From NCBI GenBank assembly GCA_950022295.1, contig OX465600.1, positions 22,605,282-22,669,281 on the forward strand: 64,000 bases of DNA. The letters run 5' to 3'. The position numbers and the translations under genes were made by a program. Origin of the DNA: Bromus sterilis (taxonomy: Eukaryota > Streptophyta > Magnoliopsida > Poales > Poaceae). Positions 22,646 to 33,581 of the stretch are shown here, piece after piece. The notes under the pieces are model-generated. The model was not told the origin of the DNA. It was given only the letters and a program-made list of their open reading frames with translations, and did no database searches. Position 1 is the first letter of the stretch; the number at the start of each line of letters is the position of its first letter.

Positions 22646-23293
22646 ACGCAAAGTTCTTTTAATGCAGTTGTCTGTTGCTTTGAGTTTACACTTTGGGTGG
22701 GATTCGCAACTTAATACCAGCGAGATGTTCTGGATAGATATCTCAAGGTGGATGATTCGTAGTAGATGCATATGGATTTCGGTCTACTTACCTTGGCGTA
22801 CTGCCCATTGATTTTGAGCCCTTCCTTTCTTTGCAGCATAGTTAGCATTGCGGTGCCTTCATAATCCTGTCAATTGCCCAACTGTGATTTGTTTACCTCG
22901 CTAGCATGTTTATCGTCTTTTGGGAGAGAGACATCACTAGTGAAAATCACGGGACTCCGGTCCATCTTCATACCATTGTTCACACCCACTATTTATCTTT
23001 CTGTTTTTACTTTTACTAGTACCTTTTTTATCTCTTGCGTTTGATCCTTTGTAAACGACAAGGCCGGAGGAATTGACAAATCCTCTGAACTCGTTGGGAG
23101 CAGAGTTATTTGTTTTGTGCAGGTCCACGACAACTCCACGCATCAGAATAATTTCTGGCGCCGTTGCCACCTATCGTACTTATCGTTGAGTCCTACTGGA
23201 GACAAACCTTGGTATCTTTACTGAGGGAAATTACCGCTACGCTGCATCTCAACCTTCCACTTGGGGTAACCAACGAGGGGCGAGAAGCCATCA
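22646..23293 (+). repeat. Gypsy LTR copy B, 5'-truncated
   Basis: Begins at ACGCAAAGTTC, equivalent to about 20906 in LTR A, and runs to the CCATCA end. The first roughly 990 bp of the LTR, including its promoter region, are missing. Confidence 0.85.
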
Positions 23294-23303
23294 AGATAAT
23301 TTC

Positions 23304-23321
23304 TGGCGCCGTTGCCGGGGA
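23304..23321 (+). promoter_or_regulatory. Primer-binding site (tRNA-Asp type)
   Basis: TGGCGCCGTTGCCGGGGA is complementary to the 3' end of plant tRNA-Asp(GUC) and lies ten bases after the LTR end. It would prime minus-strand DNA synthesis. Confidence 0.85.
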
Positions 23322-23508
23322 CTCAAAGGAAGTACAAATACGCGAGTCCTGATAACCGCCAATTTCTGGCGCCGTTGTCGGACTCCTGTATCAAAAATAG
23401 GGGAGTTACACGCTATCTTTTACCTTTGCTTTTTAGTCTTGTTAGTTTACCTTTCAGTTTTTACTTTTGTGTCCCTAATCAAAAATACCAAAAATACCTG
23501 CTGCTACT

Positions 23509-25545
23509 ATGGGTTCCAATGAAAACACTAAGTTGTGTGACTTCACCAGTCACAACAATAGTGACTTTATCTACACTCCTATTGCTCCACCTGCCACTTC
23601 AGCACCTTCTTATGAGATTAAACCTTCTCTGCTTAATCTTGTCATGAAAGATCAATTTTCAGGAGCACGAGAAGATGCTGCTTTTCACCTAAACAACTTT
23701 ATCGAGCTCTGCGACATGCAGAAATACAAGGAGGTGGACGGAGACATCGTCAAGCTGAAGCTTTTCTCTTTCTCCTTGAGAGGGAGAGCCAAGGAGTGGC
23801 TACAGTCTCTACCCAAGAATAGTATTGATTCTTGGAGTAAATGCAAGGATGCTTTTATAGGGAAGTATTATCCCCCTGCTAAAATTATTCAATTGCGGAG
23901 TAACATTATGAATTTCAGGCAATTGGATAACGAACACGTTGCCCAGGCTTGGGAACGTATGAAGACGCTCGTCAAGAACTGCCCTACACATGGACTGACT
24001 ACCTGGATGGTTATCCAGACTTTTTATGCAGGCTTGAACTTCACCTCGCGGAACCTGTTGGATTCGGCCGCGGGAGGTACCTTTATGTCAACCACACTTG
24101 GTGCTGCTACAAAACTACTAGATGAGATGATGCTAAATTATTCACAATGGCACACCGAGAGAGCTCCAACTGGTAAGAAGGTAAACTCTGTCGAGGAGAT
24201 TTCCTCTTTAAATGAAAAGGTTGACCTTATCATGTCTCTACTTACCAAGCAACCCTCTATTGATCCTCAAGATGTTCCTTTAAATTCTTTGGTTGCTCAG
24301 GAGCAAGTAGATGTCAATTTTGTCTCTAGGAACAACTTCAACAATAATGCTTATAGGAGTAACTTTGGTAGCAACAATCCTAGGCCTTTCCCATCCAACA
24401 ACTATGGGAACAGCACTTATCCTACCACTAGAAACTCCACTTCAGAACTAGAGACTATGCTCAGAGACTTTATCACTACCCAGAAGGCCTTCAACAAGAG
24501 TGTGGAAGAAAAATTAGATAAACTAGATATCCTCTCTTCGAAGGTAGACAATATAGCCCACGACGTAGAGATGCTGAAGATTAGAACCTCTCCCCCTGAG
24601 GAGAGGAAGGTCACTCCTATGAATGCCATCCAGGTCCAAATTAATGAAACCATTAGGATGCTGGGAAAACTTAAAGAAAGATGGGCTAGAGAGAAGGAGG
24701 AAGAAGATAGAATTAAGAGCCTTCCTACCTACCACACAGTAGCCACTATCCAAGTAGTTGAGGAGATCCAAACTGCTAGCACCCATCACACCCCTAGTCC
24801 CACTGGACCTATCAATGGTGATGCTACACCCTCAACCATAGAAGAGGAAACCTCTATGAACATAGAGGCTTTCAAACAAGTGAGCTTAAATGATATCACT
24901 ACTTCCCTTATAGATAGTAGTGAACTAGACTTTGATAACTGCACCTTACCAGAAGTTATTGGTTTCCTACACAAAATGTCTAGAGACCCCCACACTAGCA
25001 TACTAAATCTTGCCTTCACGGAGCATATCACAAATGCTCTAATTAAAGTTAGGGAGGAGAAGCTTAGACTAGAAGCCTCCATACCTAGGAAGCTAGAAGA
25101 TGGTTGGGATCCTATGGTTAAAATTAAATTGAATAACTTCTCTTGTTTTGCTCTTTGTGATGTTGGAGCAAGTACCTCTGTTATGCCCAAAAGAATGTAT
25201 GATATGCTTGATTTGAAACCTTTTGATCCCTGTTCTTTTGGTGTTCGTCTTGTTGATTCTTCCGTAAAAAAACCTTTGGGGAGGATCGACGATGTTCTTA
25301 TCATTGTCAATGACAATTATGTTCCCGTTGATTTCACTATTATGGACATTGAGTGTGAGCCCTCTTGTCCAATTATTTTGGGACGTCCTTTTCTTCGCAC
25401 AGTTGGTGCTATCATTGACATGAAAGAGGGAACTATCAAGTTCCAATTCCCTCTCAAGAAAGGGATGGAACATTTCCCTAGGAAAAAGATTAAGTTACCT
25501 TTTGAGTCCGTCACACGGGCTAGTTATTCTCTGAAAAGAACTTGA
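23509..25545 (+). CDS. Retrotransposon Gag-protease polyprotein
   Basis: 678 codons, uninterrupted. The N-terminal half (about 50-220) has the retrotransposon gag pattern with WLQSLPKNSIDSW and YYPPAKI; the middle is Asn-rich and then coiled-coil-like (about 315-420). The C-terminal part (about 560-650) is an aspartyl protease fold with CDVGAST as active site and ILGRPFL as the flap-proximal motif; the usual DTGA is DVGA. No zinc knuckle (CCHC) or reverse transcriptase follows; the frame ends with a stop 0.1 kb after the protease. Gag would form particles and the protease cleave them. An intact frame suggests recent activity. Confidence 0.85.
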   Translation: MGSNENTKLCDFTSHNNSDFIYTPIAPPATSAPSYEIKPSLLNLVMKDQFSGAREDAAFHLNNFIELCDMQKYKEVDGDIVKLKLFSFSLRGRAKEWLQSLPKNSIDSWSKCKDAFIGKYYPPAKIIQLRSNIMNFRQLDNEHVAQAWERMKTLVKNCPTHGLTTWMVIQTFYAGLNFTSRNLLDSAAGGTFMSTTLGAATKLLDEMMLNYSQWHTERAPTGKKVNSVEEISSLNEKVDLIMSLLTKQPSIDPQDVPLNSLVAQEQVDVNFVSRNNFNNNAYRSNFGSNNPRPFPSNNYGNSTYPTTRNSTSELETMLRDFITTQKAFNKSVEEKLDKLDILSSKVDNIAHDVEMLKIRTSPPEERKVTPMNAIQVQINETIRMLGKLKERWAREKEEEDRIKSLPTYHTVATIQVVEEIQTASTHHTPSPTGPINGDATPSTIEEETSMNIEAFKQVSLNDITTSLIDSSELDFDNCTLPEVIGFLHKMSRDPHTSILNLAFTEHITNALIKVREEKLRLEASIPRKLEDGWDPMVKIKLNNFSCFALCDVGASTSVMPKRMYDMLDLKPFDPCSFGVRLVDSSVKKPLGRIDDVLIIVNDNYVPVDFTIMDIECEPSCPIILGRPFLRTVGAIIDMKEGTIKFQFPLKKGMEHFPRKKIKLPFESVTRASYSLKRT

Positions 25546-28429
25546 TCTTCTGCTTTAAGCCTAGCTAATGGCTCTAAAGAAGCGCTTTCGGGAGGCAGCC
25601 CGCAACGAATTTAGGTTTTTCTTTTTGCTTTTGTTCTGTTCTTAGTGGTCTTGATGATTGTTACTACTGTAGCAACATCATTGTATCTTTCTTTTTCAAG
25701 CTTTGTGCCAAGTTTAGCCTCAGAGTGCTTGAAAGTTCAAAAGTTGGAGCTTGCTGTCCAGAAACAGATTCTGTCTTCTTGACGGGAAAATTCGCGATAA
25801 ATCACCAGATCATCTTTTTTATCTAATTTTTTTTGACAGAATGCTCCATACAATTGTCTTGCTAGCCTCTGTTCAAAGTTTTTTGATTTGAGTTGCAGAA
25901 GTACCTCGAAAAATTCCCCTTTCTCTGCTGTTCTGTTTTTCTCAGCTTCTGCCCCAGTTTTTCTTTTCGCAGTTTTGCAATCCTTAAGCTTTCTTTTTCT
26001 TTGCAAACTTTTTTGGGCAGGCAAGAGAAACAGTAGCTCTTCCTGGAAATCTTTATTTGCAGTAGAGGAAAATTATTTTATTAGGGTACTAACCTCTCTA
26101 ATCAGCCTACAATGAGTTATGTATGAAGGGAGTTTTCAAGTGCGCGATGGAAGGTGATGAAAGAAGATCCAGGAGTGTCAAGCGCTCAAGCTTGGGGATG
26201 CCCAAGTGCACCCCAATAAATATTCAAGGACACTCAAGCGTCTAAGCTTGGGGATGCCCCCGGTGCATCCCCTTCTTCATCAACAATCATCGGTCTGTCT
26301 TTCGTTGCACTATATTTTTATCACTTCATGCGTTATGTGCTTTGCTTGGAGCGTCTCGCTCTTTACTTTTCTAGGTTTGTTTTGCTGTAGTAACAAGTTA
26401 TACCCCAACTTACTCTTTTGTGTGGGAGAGAAACATGCTCCACTTGAACTAGAACTCCTCATAGGATTTGCATGCTTATTTCTTTTAGTTGTGAGTTGTT
26501 CTTTTTCTTTTCTTAGCTGCTGGTCTGTTTAGCTGTAGTGCTTTAGTTTTTCTAGAGCTTTTCTTTTCAGGTTGAACTTTCTATAGGTTGCATGTTTTAT
26601 CTTGTTAGAGAGTTTGCCTGTTGCACTGAGTTATGTGTCTTGACTAGAAAGTAGGTAGTTAAAGTTGCTTTTCTTTTTGAAGTAGTAACTTGCAATAGTT
26701 TTGAGGTATTGACTAGAGTAATGTTTGAACTTTTGGTGTCAAGAGCTCTTGCCTATTAGTGATAGATGTCGTATTTTGGGCAATCCGTGTGTTTTTTGAA
26801 AACCAAAAACCCCTGTTGAGAACTCTAGCTACTAGACGGATCACTAACCTCTGGAGGGTTCGAATATTAGAGTACACTCACGTACCATGAGTCGAGGATG
26901 CGCAAGGATAACCAAACCCCCATACACTCCTCCTCGGGGTACCTGTCTCTTTGTGAACCTCCTATTAGATTGAGAGTTACCGATAATAAGTGCATGAGTT
27001 CTTCGGACTAATGTGAGTATTCGAAAGTTGACACTTCCACCTACCCATACTTTTTCTAGCCTCTTCGGTACCATGCATTGCCCTTTCTCACCTCGAGAGT
27101 TGGCGCATACTTCGCCGGTGCATCCAAACCCTTGGTATGATACGCTCTGTCATCATAAGACTCATTATATCTTTCCTCAAAACAGCCACCATACCTACCT
27201 ACAAGGCATTTCCATAGCCTTTCCGAGATACATTGCCATGCAACATCCACCCTCTCATGACTTGATCCTCATGTCATACATGCTACTTGCTTGATCGATG
27301 AGCCGCATGCTAGTTGGGCCTTGCCCTAATCATTGCTACATGACGCGCTAGTATCATTGCATATCCTGCTATCCTGGTAGAGGCATACATTTGCATCATG
27401 ATTAGTTACATTTTCTTTCTGTGAGTACCTTTGTAAAGTGTGAAAGATCTCCTATATTCTTGTAAAATATAGAGTATTGCCCCTAAAGTGAGGAAAAGAT
27501 CCCAAAGAGGACAAAATCAAAAGATCCCAAAGAGGACAAATGAGAGTTAAATAGAAAGAGCCATTGAGGCCACCAAAAAAATAAAAAAAGAGAAAAAGAA
27601 AAATAAAAAGAGAGAAGGGGCATACTACTATTCCTTTTGAGAGATCCACACTAGTACTTCATCTTCTATCCCTTGTACTCCATAGAGATTATCATCATGC
27701 ATATAGCTATGTGGGGAACTTTTACACTATAGAACTTGGCTTGTATATTCCAATGATGAGCCTCCTCAAACGAGCTCTAGGTCTTCTTGAGCAAGCAAGT
27801 TAGATGCACCCCCACTAGTTCCATTGGAGAGCTTTTAGCTCACATGTGCATCCGTTGTATGGCAATCCCTACTCCTCACATCATATCTATCATATGGCCT
27901 TCTCTCGCCTATGATTGTCCTCATTGATGTGAGCCTTTCACACACCTTTTTGTCTTCCTCCTCCACCTCTTCTTTCTGTTTCGCCTTTTAGGTGTCAACT
28001 TTCTTGCTCACGCTCATCCATTGCATGAGTGCTCAAAATATCGAAAGGGAGTGGATCAGTTTGACTTGTACCTGGCTAGTGGTCTGGGGACGAGTCCAGA
28101 TAAGAATCCAAAGGAGACTAAGTGTGAAACTTTAGTAGATAGTTGTTCTCAACAACCTTTTTTCTCTTTCTTCCCAGTCCCTTGCTTGCACGCACACACC
28201 ATCTGGAGACATTCGAGTCACGGACAGCAAGAGATCTTGCACCTTTTGTTCTTTTGTTGCTTGTGTTAATGCCAATATAGACTCTTGCATGTTAAGACTT
28301 GAATTGAATTGCATGCTTTGATTGCTTTACTTAACAGTCCTTATTTGGTTGTGTGGCATGTCACCACAGAAATTATGCTTGTTATCATTTACCTACTCGA
28401 GGACGAGCAGGAATTAAGCTTGGGGATGT
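25546..28429. other. Non-coding internal region of the gypsy element
   Basis: 2.9 kb where pol would be expected, with no domain on either strand. It holds two polypurine-like phrases AAGCTTGGGGATGC (about 26190 and 26250) matching the true tract, and an A-rich patch near 27570-27620. Confidence 0.7.
28413..28429 (+). promoter_or_regulatory. Polypurine tract of the gypsy element
   Basis: TTAAGCTTGGGGATGT immediately before the TG start of the 3' LTR, the plus-strand priming position. Confidence 0.7.
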
Positions 28430-30059
28430 TGATACGTCCCAAACGTATCTATAATTTCTGCTTGCTCCATGCATGTTTTGTGTGACTTTGTTGAACTTTA
28501 TTACACTTTTAAACCAATTTGGACTAACCTACTAACTCAATGCACCCAGTTGCCAGCTTCTGGTTTTCTGCTGTTTTTATTTTTCAGGTTTTCCGACTGA
28601 TTAAAGTGCCCAAAAAATTCCGCAAAAAATATATTAAAAATCGGCGGGAAGGAAGCTTCCGGAATAACCAAGGGAGAGAGCCGGGACCACCACCAGGGAG
28701 CCAGAAGGGTCCCTGGCGCGGCCCCAACCCTAGGGCGCGCCAGGCACCCTCCTGGCTGCCTTGGGTGGCCCCTCGACGCCCCCCTTCGCCTATATAACCC
28801 CCTCGGGGTAGAAACCCCTAAACAGGAACTCTTTTTCGCGGAAACCTCTCTGTTCCGCCGCCGCCTCCGTTTTCAGATCGGGGCTGCCTGGAGAAGCTGC
28901 CCCGGCACACTGCCGGAAGGAGATCACCCCTCCGGGAGACCATCCATAGCCATGGACGCCTCCCGTATGTGCCGTGAGTAGTCCCCCTTGGACCATGGGT
29001 CCGTGATCAGTAGCTATGTGATGTCCTCTCCCTCTTTTGTGCTTTCACTTTCGAGACCTCGTGAGCTGCCTCACATGATCGAGGCACCTATGTAATTTTC
29101 TGCTGTTGCTATGCTGAGTTTGTTGGGATCTGATGGATTATGAGACTATGTTCAGATTGTGATGAGTAATATATTTGGTTTGCCCTTTTATATTTTGTTC
29201 TTGAGTAAATTCTTGCATGTTCTCCGTTGCAGTATTTGCTTTGGCCAAGTTATTTGCTTGCAACTCCAAGAGAGAGCGTTATGCTCGATTGTGGGTTCAG
29301 CCCCCTGATGTCTAGCTTGAGTGACAGAAACATGAGACTAGGGGATGTGCTGTTGCCACCAGGGATAAAACAACGGTGATTGTGCCTATTGGTGCAAGAA
29401 TTGTTTACTTTACGCAAAGTTCTTTTAATGCAGTTGTCTGTTGCTTTGAGTTTACACTTTGGGTGGGATTCGCAACTTAATACCAGCGAGATGTTCTGGA
29501 TAGATATCTCAAGGTGGATGATTCGTAGTAGATGCAGATGGATTTCAGTCTACTTACCTTGGCGTACTGCCCATTACTTTTGAGCCCTTCCTTTCTTTGC
29601 AGCATAGTTAGCATTGCGGTGCCTTCATAATCCTGTCAATTGCCCAACTGTGATTTGTTTACCTCGCTAGCATGTTTATCATCTTTTGGGAGAGAGACAT
29701 CACTAGTGAAAATCATGGGACTCCGGTCCATCTTCGTACCATTGTTCACACCCACTCTTTATCTTTCTGTTTTTACTTTTACTAGTACCTTTTTTATCTC
29801 TTAAATTTGATCCTTTGTAAACGACAAGGCCGGAGGAATTGACAACTCCTCTGAACTCGTTGGGAGCAGAGTTATTTGTTTTGTGCAGGTCCACGACAAC
29901 TCCACGCATCAGAATAATTTCTGGCGCCGTTGCCACCTATCGTACTTATCGTTGAGTCCTACTGGAGACAAACCTTGGTATCTTTACTGAGGGAAATTAC
30001 CTCTACGCTGCATCTCAACCTTCCACTTAGGGTAACCAACGAGGGGCGAGAAGCCATCA
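28430..30059 (+). repeat. Gypsy LTR copy C, full 3' LTR (1630 bp)
   Basis: TGATACGTCCC to GAAGCCATCA, followed by target site CCGGC and CACTA gene sequence. Near its 3' end it contains a primer-site-like TGGCGCCGTTGCC (about 29924-29936), unusual inside an LTR. Confidence 0.88.
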
Positions 30060-31453
30060 CCGGCCTTTATCTGCTCAGTGGCCGCCTTATGGAGTGTGGA
30101 CGGGCTGAGAATAGATCTTGTGGCATCTGCTTGAGGCTCGGTGAAGGCGCAAGCTGCTGGAGACATGTCCTGAGAAGCAGCGAAGAGACGCGTGGAGCAA
30201 TCAGGCTTCGCCGCAGGATCAGCTGGACCGCGAGCTTCCTCGTCATGCTGATAGGCTCCTTCAGCAGGAGGCATGAATAAGTCATCATCATCATAGAAAG
30301 TATTGATGAACTGGTCGGCGCTGATATCATCATCAAGATCATCGTCTTCTTGTTGTGCGCCGATGGGATCATGTGGCGCCGACACGATGACTAGCGGTGT
30401 TGTCCTAGGTGTGGTGCCCCTTTCCCCCGTCATTAAACGCATTTGGCTCTTCGGCCATAGGCATATTTGGTTGAAACAGTCACTGAGGACTGCCGGCTCG
30501 TCCTCATCGTATCCGGCGGGGGTTGAATGGGAGGTTCAACTCTCTCGTAGCCCGAAATCACGAGAGAGATTTGAACCCTATGCATCTCCGGTGCCATCGG
30601 CATATTGTGCATGATTCGATTTTGTGGTTGAATGATTTTACCTTTGGCAACATCCTTCAACTCGCCGTCCACGACTTGTAATAGAATGCATGGAGTGTCC
30701 TCCTGCGAAAGAGATATATATATGCATGTACGGCATCAGAGAGATTCCACTAAAAAAGGCAAGGAGATGAAGTCCTCTTTTGAGTTGCAGACGCTTATAG
30801 TTACCTTGAGGGCGTAGTCATCCTCCATCTTCGGGTCTCCGTACTTGTCAAAGTCTTGCTCGTTGGCGACTCCATCCATTCCGTTGATGTTTCTTTTGCC
30901 TCTCCTCACTACAACGCGGCTCGGCTTTGATGGGTCGGTAATGAAGAAGCATTGGTCCACTTGGCTAGCCAGTACCCATGGCTCATTTTTCGCGGTGACG
31001 TTTGCGTCCGCAGACTTGGATTTGGCTTCGGGTATAACCATGGTGGTGAAGTACCGGTCTTCTTTTACGACGCTCTTGGCCCATCTCACACGGAACATCG
31101 GCACCTTCTCTCCACAGTAGTCGAGCTCCCATATGTCCTCGATCCTTCCATAGAATCTTTCCTTGACGTCATCGGTGTAGAATATCCCTGTTACCCCTGA
31201 GTTCTGGTAATCGCAGTTATCGTCCTTTTCCTCCGTGTAAAATGTGTAGCCGTTGATATCATACGCTTGATAGGTCATCAGGTTGTGTGCGGCACCCTGT
31301 GACAAGGTGAATATCATCTTTTCGTCCTCGGAAGCGTTCCTTCGAGGGGGATTAGCACGAAGCTCGTCCCTGAACCAAGTCATGAAACCGGAATTGTGCT
31401 CTTTGATTAGCCGTGGATCTCGGTCCGTTATCTGCAGGCCCTGGTCACTGTAC

Positions 31454-33581
31454 TATTGGGAAACGTAGTAGAAAACAAAATTTTCGGCCTACGAATCAAG
31501 AACCCAAGATCATCCAAGAAGATTGCATACAAGGTTTTAGGTCATGTCTCACCAACCGATGTAGCGGAAGTAGAGTTGGTGAAGCTCGTGGACGTAGTGG
31601 AAGTAGATCTCGCAAGTTCTCCCACGAACAGTCCCTCGATCAATCCCACGAACAAGTCCCGCGATCTAGTCCGACGGACAAGTCCCATGAACAAGCTCCT
31701 CGAAGAAGGGTCGAAGGTACGACCCCTCCATTAGTATCCACACATCCCGTAGCAGAAATCCAGCAGCGCTCCGCCGTCCAGAGATGAACGCCACCGAGAA
31801 AACTAGAGGGAGAAAACCCTAACGGATTCCGATCTAGAACAGCGTCTAAACCGGGGTCTAAAAGTGGAGCAACGGGGTTTAGAGGAGGGAGGGTGGCGCA
31901 TAGGCCTTGGGGACAAGTTGTGCTGCGCCCCCCACCCCTCCCCCACATTATATAGGTGGCCAAGAGGCCCTTGGGGCGCAATAAGGGGGGTGGGGAGTCC
32001 AACTTGGACTCCCAAACCTCCCAAACCTTCCCACCGGAAACCTGGCATATTGGAGAGTTGGACTTTCCACCTGGAGGGGGATTCCTTCCCCTTGGTGCGC
32101 CCCCCACCCCTTGGCCGGCCAGGGCAGCCTAGGTGGCTTGCCCCCAAGGCTAGGGGGCGCAGGGGAGTGGGTGGTACTGCCCGGAACCTTCCGGAACCTT
32201 CCATGACCTTCTAGAAGCTTCCAGGACCTTCCGGGACATACCGGGACCGTTTCGGGACATTCCGGACACTTCTGGAGCACTTCCAGGACCTTCCGAGACT
32301 GTTATCGGACGTTCCGGAGCCATCCGGATAGTTTCCAAGACCATCCGAGTTACAGTTTAAGCCACCCAATGACCGCGAAGGTTGTCTGGACGCCCAGCGA
32401 TTATCTGGAAACTATTCCGGTTGATCCAGGACTTCCCCAGTACCATTCTCATATGTTCCAGAACCACCTAGGACTACTCCAGAGTGATCCGGACATATCC
32501 TTAAATACCCAGAACTACTTCTGGTGCCCTTATGAACAATTCCATAAATCTCCGGAACTACTTCCGGTACCCGTATGAACTATTCTGCTTTGCTTCCACT
32601 AAACCTTCTACCATACTAGTATTCTAACAGACTACTGCTCGTTAAGTGTGTGACCCAATAGGTTCGGTATAATGCGGACATGACTCAGAACATCTTCCGG
32701 ACATAGGTCAACAGCCTTTTGTCAATAGCCAATAATCAACAGCGGAGCCATGGACACCCATGTTGACTCCCGCACATACACGAAGAAACTTCAAGTGAAC
32801 CATTATGTTTAGTCATGTACCATTCCCTTTGCTTTGCGATATATGACAAAGTTAGAGGAGAGAAGTTTGGCACCCATGTGTAACAACTTTTGAACACAAG
32901 CCACTCGTTATCCTCTTTGCTCGTTTGTCCCTTTTCTCGTTATCGTATTCCGGTATCCCCGTGACTGAATCACAATGCGTCTGGCCAGACTATAATGGAT
33001 ACCGTCATACCGAGTGGGCCCGAAGTGAATATCTTCTTCATCGTGAAGGAGCAAATCCCATTCTTGAACTATCACAGTCACTAGCCACACCATCTGACAT
33101 ACCCAGAACTTATTTTACTACTTCCCATTTACGGGAGGATTCATCTAAGAACCAAAGCATGTCTTCCTGTGTGAAGCAACTCGATACTCTCATGGTCTAA
33201 GGAATTACGTATATGATAACATTTCATGATATGACTTATAACGTAGTTACGATGTGATCTCTAAGTATATCATTCAATACTGGGGTCGGTTCAACATCAT
33301 TGTTCTGCTAACAATATGTTCCCATTGCTACTGACATCCTTGTTACAAGAACAATGTCCATGATTAAGAAAACGTAATCATCAGTTAGCACATGAGCTGG
33401 TCTTAGAGGCTAAACCAGGAACTCTTGGTGTTTACATTTCCACACATGCAAATGAGTTTTCTTCTGAATCTCACAGTCAGGGTCATTGCAATTATAGCAC
33501 AGAAATATAAACATTAATTACGAACGTGGAAATATATATATAATAACATTTTATTATTGCCTCTAGGGCATATTTCCAACA
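31454..33581 (-). mobile_element. Solo LTR of a BARE/Angela-like copia element
   Basis: On the minus strand it starts TGTTGGAAATATGCCCTAGA at 33581, the start of BARE/Angela/WIS-type LTRs, and ends at 31454 in a form close to CGTTTCCCAATA. TGTAC flanks both sides (31449-31453 and 33582-33586). There is no internal region, so recombination left one LTR of 2128 bp. A long stretch near 32180-32580 iterates TTCCGGAACC-like phrases. It lies within the transposase gene, just past an in-frame stop. Confidence 0.85.

Larger units (their letters stand above)
22646..30059 (+). mobile_element. Ty3/gypsy element, gag-protease only, 5' LTR truncated
   Basis: Order: truncated 5' LTR (22646-23293), primer-binding site (23304-23321), gag-protease frame (23509-25545), about 2.9 kb of non-coding internal DNA, polypurine tract before 28430, full 3' LTR (28430-30059) and CCGGC target site. 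No reverse transcriptase, RNase H or integrase is found, so it is non-autonomous and must have been mobilised by a relative. The aspartyl-protease and gag patterns and the tRNA-Asp primer site suggest the Athila-like group; family name not assigned. Confidence 0.85.

Noticed and set aside
24786..25473. Minus-strand frames opposite gag-protease
   Set aside because: No domains; the plus-strand frame is longer and has gag and protease motifs.
28540..28797. Small basic protein in the gypsy LTR
   Set aside because: Lies in the LTR, repeated in LTR A with changes, and has no initiation context or similarity; chance frame.
31640..32344. Overlapping open frames on both strands near 31640-32344
   Set aside because: They fall in the TTCCGG-phrase part of a solo LTR, where GC-rich simple repeats keep several frames open by chance.
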